Assembly: GCA_947631205.1 (NCBI GenBank)
Contig: CANRKL010000010.1
Location: 1-32,602 of the forward strand
DNA from: an uncultured Bacilli bacterium
GTDB lineage: Bacteria; Bacillota_I; Bacilli_A; RF39; UBA660
Length of the DNA stretch: 32,602 nucleotides
Direction: 5' to 3'
Shown: piece by piece, positions 1-8,057 of the stretch
Numbering within the stretch: position 1 is the first letter of the stretch
How the letters are laid out: the number at the start of each line of letters is the position of its first letter
Translations under genes and position numbers: made by a program
The notes under the pieces: model-generated
The model's database searches: none
What the model saw: only the letters and a program-made list of their open reading frames with translations
What the model was told of the DNA's origin: nothing

Positions 1-1
1 A

Positions 2-115
2 CAAACTTTAATATCAGAATATAAATTAAAATTGATAGATAAGAAAATATTAGAAACAAAATTAAAAGAGATGAAATCTTTAATTAAGAATGATTTAGAA
101 GAAAATAAAATGTAA
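2..115 (+). CDS. C-terminal fragment of an unknown protein (cut by window edge)
   Basis: An open frame runs from the window edge for 37 codons and ends at TAA. The peptide is Lys/Glu/Leu rich and clearly helical (ending in LEENKM), like the coiled-coil tail of a MerR-type regulator or a similar dimerising protein. That family guess rests only on composition. The gene is convergent with the tRNA-Cys unit and shares the hairpin at 153-173 with it. It is too short for the ORF track. Confidence 0.5.
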   Translation, partial: QTLISEYKLKLIDKKILETKLKEMKSLIKNDLEENKM

Positions 116-137
116 TGGAATATCAGCATGTTGCATG

Positions 138-173
138 TTTATAAAAAATAAACGTCACACTATTAGTGTGACG
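138..173 (-). terminator. Rho-independent terminator after tRNA-Cys, possibly bidirectional
   Basis: A perfect 9-bp stem (CGTCACACT/AGTGTGACG) with a 3-nt loop is followed on the minus strand by TTTATTTTTT. It lies 12 nt past the tRNA 3' end. The plus-strand side has a weaker T-rich tail, so it may also end the fragment at 2-115. Confidence 0.85.
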
Positions 174-184
174 ATTCTTACTTT

Positions 185-258
185 TGGAGGAGCCAGCCGG
201 ATTTGAACCGGCGATGAAGGTGTTGCAGACCTGCGCCTTACCACTTGGCTATGGCTCC
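185..258 (-). tRNA. tRNA-Cys (GCA)
   Basis: The minus strand folds as a 74-nt tRNA including an encoded CCA end. The acceptor arm GGAGCC pairs with GGCTCC, the T arm contains GGTTCAAATCC, and the anticodon loop reads CTGCAAC, giving anticodon GCA. The discriminator base before CCA is U, as is typical for tRNA-Cys. Confidence 0.96.
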
Positions 259-270
259 ATTACAAATGAT

Positions 271-299
271 ATTTTAATATAAAATACCATATTTGTCAA
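271..299 (-). promoter_or_regulatory. Promoter of tRNA-Cys
   Basis: TTGACA (294-299) and TAAAAT (271-276) are separated by exactly 17 bp. The -10 element lies 12 bp before the tRNA 5' end, a normal geometry for a stable-RNA sigma-A promoter. Confidence 0.75.
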
Positions 300-350
300 A
301 AGAAAAAATTTATATCTTTTATAATATCATATGATTACAAGAATTTTTGG

Positions 351-1958
351 TCATTCTCTTAAATTCATTACATAAATTTTTCCTCTTATATTAACTAATA
401 AATCTATTTTTTCCGCTGATTCTATTTCACTTGGAACTATTAAAATCCAATAATCTTTTAATTGATTAGGTGTTATATTTGTAACAGTTGTTTCTTTAGT
501 GTTATTATTTCTAGTATATCTTACTTGAACAAAATCTTTAATAAAGTTATTTGTTCCTTTACGTGCTTTATAGTAAGATGAGTTACTATCTATTTTAAAA
601 TTTCTTTCTATTGCTAACAAAGTTTTATTTGCCCCATATTTTACTGGGTCTACTCCAATAGTTTCTTGTAAATTTTGACACATTAAACTACTACATTTTT
701 CATAATTATAAGTATAACTTTTAGTTATAGAGTAACTTTTTAATTGAATTTCAGTTGCTCCTAATCTTGTATCACTTAATTCTAAAATTTTACCAAAATT
801 AACTACTTTTTCATCACTATTTTTTAATATTTTTTCATAGTTTAAATTAACTTCTTTGTATACAGGAGTTATTCCTAAATTTGTTTGAGCGATAGACTCT
901 AATATTCTTAATTTAATATTTTTATTAACTTTATTTTCTGGTATTTCATAACAAATAACATACGTATTAGTAACTCCAGAATCTATAGTAGTATCTCTTG
1001 TATAAGGAATTCCTAAATCTATGAAAAAGCTTCCTTTATCTAAAACAGGCATTATACTTTCATCATCAGCCATTATTTTAAAGTTTTCATAATCTAGTCT
1101 AGTTGAATTTTTACTTCGATTTTCTATTTTTAATGAAACAGCTAGATAATATTTACCATCTATCTTACGTCCTCCTACATCTAAATTACTTAATTCACTA
1201 TCAACTACTTGAACTAATAAGCCATTATGGTTAAAACTTTGTAATTGTTTAAAATTTTGATGATAAATGCCATAATTAAAATATAAAATTGTCCCTACTA
1301 ATACAACTAAAAAGATAATAAAGAAAAAGAAAGTTGATTTATTTTCAATAAGATAATATTTTATTTCTCTTATTAATCTTCTAAGACCTCTTTTGTATTT
1401 ATAAGAATTATCTCCTAGGTTAAGCTCAAACTCTTCACTATCAATATCTTCTATCTCTAATTCTTTAATATCAGCTTCAAAATTAAATTTTTTTAAATTA
1501 AAGCCTATAGCTCTTTGAACTGTAAAAAATATGAAAAAGTATTGAGGAATATATACTAAATAGGAAATATCACGATATAACCTTGCTGATTTAGCGGCTA
1601 AAGTTTCTGTTTCAATTAAAGTAAAAGCATTATAATAGAAAGTAATTACAATTAATAAAATTATATAAAAAATCATTATAAACATATAAAATTTAGTGCT
1701 TTTTTCTTTTTGTTTCATAAGAAAATAAATAGCTAATGATAATAAAACAATTCCAATAATAGCAATATATATAAGATAACTAATATAATTACTAGCTATA
1801 TTTATTTCACTTACAGTATAGTTATTTTTAATAAAGACATTAAAAAAATTAACGATATTTCTTGTTTTTATAATTAAATAAAGTAGCGGAAGGCATAAAA
1901 TAATATGGATTAATTTAAAATGCTTTATTAAAAAAGCATAAGGTTTTTTTAATACCAT
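351..1958 (-). CDS. Five-helix membrane protein with extracytoplasmic DUF4352-like domain
   Basis: This is a 535-residue protein I do not recognise by name. Hydrophobic segments lie at about residues 15-32, 58-80, 90-110, 131-150 and 208-230. An acidic cytoplasmic linker (IEDIDSEEFELN) and a basic stretch lie between the fourth and fifth. Residues after about 231 are a soluble, beta-rich domain on the outside. The segment YYLAVSLKIENRSKNSTRLD resembles the DUF4352/telomeric-repeat-like Ig fold seen in many Firmicute surface proteins, but the match is by eye. The start is ATG with GGGTGA 6 nt upstream. It has its own strong promoter, which overlaps the terminator of the lysM gene upstream. I see no clear terminator after the stop at 351. 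Function is unknown; an envelope role is inferred from topology only. Confidence 0.75.
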   Translation of the reverse strand: MVLKKPYAFLIKHFKLIHIILCLPLLYLIIKTRNIVNFFNVFIKNNYTVSEINIASNYISYLIYIAIIGIVLLSLAIYFLMKQKEKSTKFYMFIMIFYIILLIVITFYYNAFTLIETETLAAKSARLYRDISYLVYIPQYFFIFFTVQRAIGFNLKKFNFEADIKELEIEDIDSEEFELNLGDNSYKYKRGLRRLIREIKYYLIENKSTFFFFIIFLVVLVGTILYFNYGIYHQNFKQLQSFNHNGLLVQVVDSELSNLDVGGRKIDGKYYLAVSLKIENRSKNSTRLDYENFKIMADDESIMPVLDKGSFFIDLGIPYTRDTTIDSGVTNTYVICYEIPENKVNKNIKLRILESIAQTNLGITPVYKEVNLNYEKILKNSDEKVVNFGKILELSDTRLGATEIQLKSYSITKSYTYNYEKCSSLMCQNLQETIGVDPVKYGANKTLLAIERNFKIDSNSSYYKARKGTNNFIKDFVQVRYTRNNNTKETTVTNITPNQLKDYWILIVPSEIESAEKIDLLVNIRGKIYVMNLRE

Positions 1959-1988
1959 AATTAGTCACCCACTTTTCTTGATATATTT

Positions 1989-2017
1989 ATTATAATGAAA
2001 AAAATCCTGTTTATCAA
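1989..2017 (-). promoter_or_regulatory. Sigma-A promoter of the 535-aa membrane protein
   Basis: TTGATA (2012-2017) and TATAAT (1989-1994) are 17 bp apart, about 30 bp before the start codon. The -35 box lies inside the hairpin that ends the lysM gene, so terminator and promoter share bases. Confidence 0.75.
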
Positions 2018-2027
2018 GATTTTTTGT
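1997..2027 (-). terminator. Terminator of the lysM gene, overlapping its stop codon
   Basis: On the minus strand an AAAAAATC..TG arm and CAGGATTTTTT pair around a short AT loop, giving a hairpin with one G-U pair and a T-rich end. The stop codon TGA lies in the hairpin. Confidence 0.55.
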
Positions 2028-2328
2028 TTACTAATATTTGTCCTTCTGACAAGTATATTATATTATTATCATTTAAGACATCAGCAATATTTGTTTTAAA
2101 CATTGAAGCTACATTATTTAAAGTATCTCCCTCTTTAGTTATATAATATGAATATCCACTTTTAGGAATTAATAAATTTTGATTTGGATAAATATAATCT
2201 TCCATTTCTAAGCCATTCATTGTGGCTAATAATTCGGGATTTATATTATATTTTCTAGCAATAGCATATAGAGAATCTCCTTTTTCAACTGTATAAGTAT
2301 TAAAATAATTTGTATCATTTATAGGCAT
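2014..2328 (-). CDS. Two-LysM-domain protein
   Basis: This 104-residue protein is almost entirely two LysM modules. The first is at about residues 12-55 (YTVEKGDSLYAIARKYNI, then YIYPNQNLLIP). The second, more degenerate one is at about 60-102 (YYITKEGDTLNNVASMFK, then LSEGQILV). LysM binds N-acetylglucosamine polymers such as peptidoglycan. There is no signal peptide or membrane segment, so if it reaches the wall it does so by another route. Small leaderless LysM proteins also occur in the spore cortex/coat layer (SafA, YaaH type), which would fit the cotE gene in this window; this is an inference. The ATG has AGGAG 9 nt upstream. Confidence 0.88.
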   Translation of the reverse strand: MPINDTNYFNTYTVEKGDSLYAIARKYNINPELLATMNGLEMEDYIYPNQNLLIPKSGYSYYITKEGDTLNNVASMFKTNIADVLNDNNIIYLSEGQILVNKKS

Positions 2329-2346
2329 TTTTCATCACTCCTATAG

Positions 2347-2355
2347 TAAAATATG
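2347..2355 (-). promoter_or_regulatory. Possible sporulation sigma (E/K type) -10 element before lysM
   Basis: CATATTTTA fits the CATAnnnTA pattern of the mother-cell sigma factors. The -35 side (TCAC, 14 bp away) is not well spaced, and the short motif is expected by chance about once per kilobase in such AT-rich DNA. A transcription start here would fall close to the ribosome site. Confidence 0.2.
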
Positions 2356-2398
2356 TATTTTTTAAAAAAGTGACACTTGTTATTCAAATATTACTTTA

Positions 2399-3113
2399 TT
2401 ATCGATTATTTTTTATACTTTTTTCTAATTTTTCATTATAATAGTTAAACATTTTTGGTAAAATATCATTCCCTAATTCTGTAATCATTAAAAAATTAGA
2501 CATTAAATTTTTAAATTGTAAAGGACTTAATATTTCACTTAAATATTTTACTGATAAGTAACTTAAATCATACCCATTATAATTTTCATTAATAAATAAA
2601 TTACCATGTGTTAAATCATTTATTTTAGGTATTATTTACGTTTCTTTTTTGAACTTTAAATAGTATTTACAAAAATTATCATTCTCACTTAAAAAAGTTT
2701 TTTCTCCTGACATATATTGAGCCATACCCTCATCATACCACACTATTCTTTTAGAATAATCATTATTTAATACGTATTTCATATATAAAATATGAAATAA
2801 TTCATGGCTTGCTATATATAATTTTTTGGATTGAAGTTTAGGATTTACATAGGCATTAACCATTTCTTTATCATAGGTACCTATTGCATATTCTGGTAAA
2901 GATTTTCTTTCACCTTAACATATATATAAATTCTCTAAATTCTTCTAAATTATCAAAATAATTAACAATTGTCTTTTATTCATTAGAAATACCAAAAAGC
3001 ATTTTATATTCCATTGCTTTTTGATTAAGTATAGGCATTGTTTCTTTGACTAAATTTTCTAAACTATCAGAATAATTTATTTTACATAAATTTGTTTCTA
3101 AAATTTTTCTCAT
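2399..3113 (-). pseudogene. Decayed HExxH zinc peptidase (peptidase-MA-like)
   Basis: A start ATG at 3113, with AAAGGAG 9 nt upstream, opens a frame (MRKILETNLCKINYSD) that stops at TAA after about 45 codons. It continues in the same frame and then needs one frameshift near 2915 to enter the ORF-track frame 2636-2863. That frame holds the metal site SHELFHIL (HExxH) and, 20-odd residues on, WYDEGMAQY, which supplies the third glutamate of gluzincins. A second TAA follows FKKET, after which about 77 more codons remain readable to a final TAA. Together they would make a cytosolic protein of about 240 residues. Two stops plus a frameshift mean it is not translated whole. It was probably part of the unit with the genes at 3135-4665, but this is unproven. 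Confidence 0.8.
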
Positions 3114-3134
3114 TATTATTAATCTCCTTTATAT

Positions 3135-4250
3135 TTAATATACAAAAATTACATTATCATAGTTAAAATTCCATTCAAAATTACTCATTAATTCTACTTC
3201 ATTATAATAATTAGAATATCCATATAATTTATCTCCGACAAGATAGTAGATAATATCATCATTTGATAAAATAATTTTTGAAGGGCTTTTTTGACTAATT
3301 ATAATTGGTTGATTTTTAATATTAATAGTTAAATTTTTTTCTTTAGAAAGTGTTACATCTTCCACTAAATAAAAGGGACGTTCATCTTTAATGATATCAT
3401 CAATTTTCTTTTCAACAAATTCTTTTTGATAAGTTATTCCCATTCCTTTTGAACTTACTTTTTTTAATTCTTTTTTTCGAGGATTAATTGTCCATTCAAC
3501 ATTTTCATGTTTATCAATTAAATACATTTTCTCTTTATATACTCCTAAAATAACACTGTCAAAATATATTTTTTCTTTTAAATTCCAAGTAGTAACTTTG
3601 TTATTTTTCATATTAATTATGTAAGCTTTATCAAAATAATAGTCTTGTTCATAATCAGGTACAAATAAATAATTATCAACTTTAGTTATTAAAGGGGCAT
3701 GATATATATCTTTATTAAATATTTTTAAATCAGTAATATTATTATCTTTAATTACACTAAAACCTTTGTAGTTATAGATATAATAAGTGTGATTTAAAGT
3801 AGAATAGACATTTATTTTATCATTGTTTAAATTAATTATTTGATGGTCATTAAAAAGATATTTTTCTAAATTTTTTTGCATTTTTTCACTAGTTAAATGA
3901 AAACTTATTTGTTCATCTTTTTGATAACATACTGGATACAAATAAACATAGTTACTATCCATTGTTAAACATATTTCATTTTCTTCTTCAAATACATTAA
4001 TATTATTAATTAATTTTTGATGACGCTTATAAGATTCTTTAGTAAGAGTTAAAAAATCTTTATTTTGATAATTTATTTTAAAGAAATATAAAGAAGTGTT
4101 TTTCTGATATTCTTCTTCTACTTTAATGTCATTAATATAATATGTTTTTTGATAATCTTTAGGAAACATATATTTAATTATAAATATTATTAAAAGTAAA
4201 AAAAGACAAAAGAAAACTATTTTATTTAATTTCATTTTGCCGATAGCCAT
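3135..4250 (-). CDS. Membrane-anchored extracytoplasmic protein, beta-propeller-like
   Basis: This is a 371-residue protein of unknown function. A single hydrophobic helix at about residues 10-28 (IVFFCLFLLLIIFIIKYMF) is a signal anchor. The rest is rich in Tyr, Asn and Lys and in short alternating strands. Repeated phrases such as NYLFVPD, KAYIINMKNNKVTTW and KMYLIDKHENVEW suggest a beta-propeller or DUF5050-like fold; this is by eye. The ORF-track start (MAIGKMKLNK) overlaps the upstream PH-domain gene by 29 bp. The internal ATG at 4235 (MKLNK) would shorten the overlap, and neither start has a good ribosome site, so translation is probably coupled. It pairs with the PH-domain gene in a two-gene unit. 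Confidence 0.7.
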   Translation of the reverse strand: MAIGKMKLNKIVFFCLFLLLIIFIIKYMFPKDYQKTYYINDIKVEEEYQKNTSLYFFKINYQNKDFLTLTKESYKRHQKLINNINVFEEENEICLTMDSNYVYLYPVCYQKDEQISFHLTSEKMQKNLEKYLFNDHQIINLNNDKINVYSTLNHTYYIYNYKGFSVIKDNNITDLKIFNKDIYHAPLITKVDNYLFVPDYEQDYYFDKAYIINMKNNKVTTWNLKEKIYFDSVILGVYKEKMYLIDKHENVEWTINPRKKELKKVSSKGMGITYQKEFVEKKIDDIIKDERPFYLVEDVTLSKEKNLTINIKNQPIIISQKSPSKIILSNDDIIYYLVGDKLYGYSNYYNEVELMSNFEWNFNYDNVIFVY

Positions 4251-4665
4251 ATTTTTTCTTCTCTTCCATCATAAATTCAGAAATACTTGTCTCTATTTCT
4301 ACTAAAGAATCTTTAGCTAAATTAGTAATAATAACTTGTTCTTTTACAGTATCTATTGTAACTTTTCCCCATAAAAATCCTCTAAATATTTGCATATCAT
4401 TGAATAAATCAGGAGTTATGGAATTAAGAGAATAACCAAATAAAACTCTTTTTTGACCAATTAAAATTCTTTTATTGGTTAAAACAACGGCTGCAGTTGT
4501 AAAAAAATCTAAAAACGAATCATTTTTTTGACCAGCAAAAGCATAAATAACTTCTTCACCAGGATTTAAATGTTCTTCAACTACTGAGGCATTTTGATAT
4601 AATCGCCATGCAACTGTAAAAGGATATTTCTTTTTAAACTCTTTTATTTTTTCATAACAAGACAT
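4222..4665 (-). CDS. Bacterial PH-domain protein (bPH_3-like)
   Basis: This 147-residue soluble protein carries a bacterial pleckstrin-homology-like domain at about residues 30-130. The hallmarks are the entry LNPGEEVIYAFAGQ, the paired strands AAVVLTNKRILIGQKR and the later FLWGKVTIDTVKEQVIITN. The phrase 'vlTnkRlli' is the usual signature of this family. There is no signal peptide, so it acts in the cytoplasm or at the inner membrane face. Such domains are small beta-barrels of mostly unknown ligand. The start ATG has GGAAGTGAT upstream. The gene overlaps and is likely co-translated with the anchored protein at 3135-4250. The promoter is probably around 4680-4715 (TAAAAT box), but the -35 is poor. 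Confidence 0.75.
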   Translation of the reverse strand: MSCYEKIKEFKKKYPFTVAWRLYQNASVVEEHLNPGEEVIYAFAGQKNDSFLDFFTTAAVVLTNKRILIGQKRVLFGYSLNSITPDLFNDMQIFRGFLWGKVTIDTVKEQVIITNLAKDSLVEIETSISEFMMEEKKKYGYRQNEIK

Positions 4666-4743
4666 ACTATCACTTCCAATTTAATTTTATCACAAAGATG
4701 ACAATAATTGATAAAATTTTTATTTGTGATTAAGAATTTTTGC

Positions 4744-6073
4744 TTATTTTAGGGTATGGGGATTTTCTTTTGTTCCTTCACCGACTACAATCTGTGTACT
4801 CGACCTTAGATAAGCGGCAGGGCGAACGGCACGAGCATCGTAGGCATAGTCGCCGAGCACGCGCCCGTCAGAATACACATAGAACACACGGTAAGCAAAC
4901 GACGAATGAGGGACAGGGGTTAAGGTCCATTGATAATTACTACTATCATATAACCAATCATTTCCTTTACAATCTGGACTACTTTCATTCCAGTTGACCA
5001 TACTTGTTGTTAAACATCTATTTCGGTCTTCTCCTCCTATTGCAAATCCATAGTCAGAGGGATACATAAGTCCTATATACCCATCCCATGTGGTTGTTCT
5101 TGGAACTTTATCAGTACAGTAATTTCCACTGTTGCATGTCTTTCCATTATGATTACTTCGTTCTGCTTGATATGTTGCATTTGCTAGCCACTCTGATGTA
5201 TTGTATGATTCAAAAGTTCCTGTATTCCATCTTACTTTCGCTAATTTGTTTCTTGCTTCCTTAGTTAATCCTATACTACTAAAATCACAAGCTGTCTGAC
5301 TATCTTTTGAACCGTTGTAGCATTGTCCACTTGTTTTTTTCCAATATGCTCCTGTATTTAATGTAGTCATTAAATCAGCTTGACTCCATTCATTTACTCC
5401 TTCTCCTCCGTTTACTCCGTTTGCTGATGAGTCCCAGCTCCAATTTCCTATGCTATCTGCTCTGATTATTTTGACTAAATTCTCTGTGTTACTTATTTCT
5501 CCATATTCATCTACTACTGGTATATTTTTCATTGCTCCTATTATTCGCCATAGGATTTTTCCTCCACTAGAGTCTCTATCTCCTATATCTATATAATTGT
5601 TTGGGTTTGCTCCTATATATCTTAAATTATTATCATATGTATCATCATAGGCAAACATAGAAGGATTTTTTTCTTTTAAGCTTTCAATTTGTCCATAATC
5701 TTTTTCAGTAAAGTATAATGTACATTTGGTTTTAGTTTTAGTTATATTTAATACTTTTGGAGCCCATGACGCATTATCCCATTCAACACTGGCACCATTG
5801 CTACATTCAGCATGCTCAAAATATAAGCCTGCTCCTTTCTTAGGCATTTCATCTAGTTGTTGGTCACTTCCTTTATAAAACGCAAAGAAAACATCGCCAC
5901 TACCTTCATACTGTACTGTCCCTTCCATCACTTTAAAACTGACACTTTCTTGGTAGTTGGCATAACTTTTATTTATTAAATACCCCCCCCCCAGCGCATA
6001 TTACGCCAAGGGCTACCGCAAAAGTCATAAGTTTCTTTTTATTATTTTTCTCTTTATATTTGTCTATTCTCAT
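4744..6073 (-). CDS. Class A phase-variable surface protein A1 (G10, out of frame; solitary copy)
   Basis: The real start is ATG at 6073, with GAGG upstream, not the ORF-track start at 5931. The leader MRIDKYKEKNNKKKLMTFAV is basic then hydrophobic, a signal/anchor sequence. After 27 codons comes a run of 10 G (5983-5992). With 10 G the frame reads GGGVFNK and stops. Removing one G joins the leader to YLINKSYANYQESVSFKVME and a 442-residue protein. The ON product would have the anchor, an Ig-like segment (CSNGASVEWDN..WAP, KTKCTLYF), a conserved body (NYIDIGDRDSSGGKILWRII, WDGYIGLMYPSDYGFAIGG) and a variable C-terminus with AVRPAAYL, like DUF6273/C-type-lectin-like proteins. Its last 130 bp are about 56% GC by hand count, and it ends ENPHTLK instead of NPFVLES, so the 3' end has a different origin from the other copies. 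No class B partner follows. Confidence 0.85.
5983..5992 (-). repeat. Poly-G tract (G10) of A1
   Basis: Ten consecutive C on the plus strand, i.e. G10 in the coding strand, inside codons 28-31 of A1. A tract of 9 or 12 restores the long frame; 10 leads to a stop after VFNK, and 8 or 11 to an immediate stop (ATT TAA). Such tracts are the classic substrate for slipped-strand mispairing. Confidence 0.95.
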
Positions 6074-6099
6074 GACCTCACTCTCTTTCTATTATCTAC

Positions 6100-6128
6100 A
6101 TCATACCACAAAATAAAAAAGAAGTATA
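6100..6128 (-). promoter_or_regulatory. Promoter of A1
   Basis: TGTGGTATGAT (an extended -10) is shared base for base with the A2 promoter. The region 17 bp upstream (TATACT) is a poor -35 and lies in the terminator stem of the gene before it. Confidence 0.5.
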
Positions 6129-6148
6129 ATCTTTTTTGTTACACTTCT
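6111..6148 (-). terminator. Terminator of the Cys-rich repeat protein
   Basis: AGAAGTGTAA pairs with TTATACTTCT (one G-U) around a 9-nt loop and is followed by TTTTTTATTTT on the minus strand. The stem overlaps the stop codon of the gene at 6147. Confidence 0.75.
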
Positions 6149-8033
6149 ATACTTTTTTACTACGTCCTGTTCTTTCCCAACCAGATACACTTTTTTTTGC
6201 ACTCCACATAGTTTCTTCTCTAATTACTTCACCATCTATCTTTGTAGCTTTTATTTTATCAGTACTAGTATATTTATAGCACTTATCTCCACTTAATTCA
6301 TAACCACTTGGACATTTATAAGATACAAATTCTTTAATTTGGTCTTTTACACAACGATTATTAACTAATCTTGCTGCACTATCTTGGCAATAGTAATATG
6401 ATTTTGTAGTTTTTGATTTAGAACATTTAGTACTTCCCCCTGTTCCTGTTTTAGTATAACCTTGTGGGCAAGTGTAAATTTCACTTCCACTTTTAGTTTT
6501 AGCAGTTACCTTTTTAATACAAGTTTTGCCATTTAACTGATAACCACTTGGACATTTATAAGTGGTACTTATATTTTTAGTAGCTTTAACGGTTTTTTGG
6601 CATTCATTTCCTACTTTAGTATAACCACTTGGACATTTAATTGTTGCAGCTGTCTTTATTGGAGCAAGAGTATCTACGTAACATTTAGTTTCTGTTCCAT
6701 TTAAAGTGTATCCACTGTCACAATATTTTACTAAATAACTACTTTTATATACTTTACATTTACCATTTTTGTAATAAGTTCCACTAGGACAATCATAACC
6801 TGATATAGTTCTTGTATATCTTTTATAACGACTTAAGCCATTGCTACCTACACCCGCAAATTCATAAGTAATTGTATTGGAATTTTTAGGAGCTGTTTTG
6901 TATTGATATATGTTATCTAATTTCCAATTAGTGTATAAGGGATTAGCATTTACATAGACATAGCAACTTTCTTTATTTTTATCATAAGTTCCTTTTGTAC
7001 AACGATATTTTACAGAAGAAGTTAAACGACATATTGATTTGCCTATTAAAGTTCCATTATTACAAGAATATGTAGCAGGAACTTTAGTTCCTTTAGTTTT
7101 AATTATGCAATTTGTTCCGCTTAAAGTTCCAGAAGTACAACTGTAGTTAGTTTTATTTGAAGCTGTTGCATTAATTGTTTTTTGACAAACACCATTTACT
7201 AATTGGTATCCACTGTCACAATAAAGAGTAGAAGCACTTTTGGTAACAATTGGATTAGCATACTCATATTCAGTCTTTGGTGCAGAATAATTTGCCGCTG
7301 TATTAGAAGCTGGAATTACTTTATATTTAGGAGTTGCGTCCACGGTTAGTAGTTTAGACTCGCTATAGCAATATTGACCATTTAAGACAAAACCATCTGG
7401 GCAATCATAACTTTCTGCTGACCTAACTTGTTTTTTATATTCATAAATAGTGGTCAAAGAAGTATCACTAGTAGTATTATTATTTTCATTAGAAGTATTA
7501 TTTGAACTATTTTCTTTTACTTGTTCATCTTTTTTTTCTTCGGTATCTTTATTATCTTTAGTTGTTGTTTTAGTTTCTTTATATGTAACACTATAATCTT
7601 TTTCTTTAGAATCTCCATTACATAATAAGTAAATATGTAAATTATATTTAGTTGCACTTTCTTTAGTTAAACTAGCATAGCTATTTTCTTTATCACACAC
7701 ATTTTTCTTTTTGTCTTTTAGTTCACTAATAAGTGAAGAGTTTATCATATCTTGCAGTGTTAAATCGTATTCTTCATCAACACTATTTGGTCTATTTTCT
7801 TCTTCTTTAAAATAAGTATAAGCCCCTGCTCTCATCATTTCTACATTTTTATCAAATATTTTTTCGCTACTATCCCCTTTTAATTTAGTAAAAACATAAA
7901 TAAAGAGAAAAGCAAAAGCTAATAAAATGGCTAATTTGATTACTATTGAAACCCAATCAGCTTTAAAAGATATTTTTTTAACTTTCTTTTCATTATCTTT
8001 TATTTTTTCAGTTTTTTCTTTTTCTTCGTACAT
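6147..8033 (-). CDS. Membrane-anchored protein with about 12 Cys-rich 'C-x-GY-x-C' repeats
   Basis: This is a 628-residue bitopic protein. The N-terminus is charged (EEKEKTEKIKDNEKKVKK), a transmembrane helix follows at about residues 27-48 (WVSIVIKLAILLAFAFLFIY), and the rest is extracellular. A Ser/Asn/Thr-rich linker lies near 160-195. From about 205 to the end there are about 12 repeats of a two-cysteine unit: a Cys, PxGY or xSGY, about seven residues, then a second Cys. Examples are CPDGFVLNGQYC, CDSGYQLVNGVC, CPSGYTKVGNEC and CPSGYELSGDKC. The even spacing suggests one disulphide per repeat, as in small EGF- or GCC2-like modules. I know no named family for the whole protein. A fresh promoter lies upstream and a terminator overlaps its end, so it is a single-gene unit. 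A role in adhesion or as a surface spacer is inferred. Confidence 0.75.
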   Translation of the reverse strand: MYEEKEKTEKIKDNEKKVKKISFKADWVSIVIKLAILLAFAFLFIYVFTKLKGDSSEKIFDKNVEMMRAGAYTYFKEEENRPNSVDEEYDLTLQDMINSSLISELKDKKKNVCDKENSYASLTKESATKYNLHIYLLCNGDSKEKDYSVTYKETKTTTKDNKDTEEKKDEQVKENSSNNTSNENNNTTSDTSLTTIYEYKKQVRSAESYDCPDGFVLNGQYCYSESKLLTVDATPKYKVIPASNTAANYSAPKTEYEYANPIVTKSASTLYCDSGYQLVNGVCQKTINATASNKTNYSCTSGTLSGTNCIIKTKGTKVPATYSCNNGTLIGKSICRLTSSVKYRCTKGTYDKNKESCYVYVNANPLYTNWKLDNIYQYKTAPKNSNTITYEFAGVGSNGLSRYKRYTRTISGYDCPSGTYYKNGKCKVYKSSYLVKYCDSGYTLNGTETKCYVDTLAPIKTAATIKCPSGYTKVGNECQKTVKATKNISTTYKCPSGYQLNGKTCIKKVTAKTKSGSEIYTCPQGYTKTGTGGSTKCSKSKTTKSYYYCQDSAARLVNNRCVKDQIKEFVSYKCPSGYELSGDKCYKYTSTDKIKATKIDGEVIREETMWSAKKSVSGWERTGRSKKV

Positions 8034-8057
8034 ATCTATCCCCCATTAATTGTCTTA

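Noticed and set aside
2399-3113. Recoded stop codons in the peptidase
   Set aside because: Both stops are TAA, other genes end in TAA and TGA normally, and a frameshift is also present.
4740-4997. Plus-strand ORF of 85 aa over the GC-rich end of A1
   Set aside because: It is the antisense of the A1 variable region; Arg/His-rich composition is a by-product of the GC-rich patch and there is no ribosome site.
5931-5960. ORF-track starts of the class A genes just after the tract (MMEGTV, MSFKVM)
   Set aside because: They are GTG codons without ribosome sites, and they skip a conserved promoter, ribosome site and leader. The A4 start (MQCC) is likewise a GTG in the wrong leader frame.
4744-6073. 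Class A genes as ordinary dead pseudogenes
   Set aside because: Four paralogues share the same tract, each with an otherwise clean open frame of over 400 codons and intact signals. Random decay would give different lesions.
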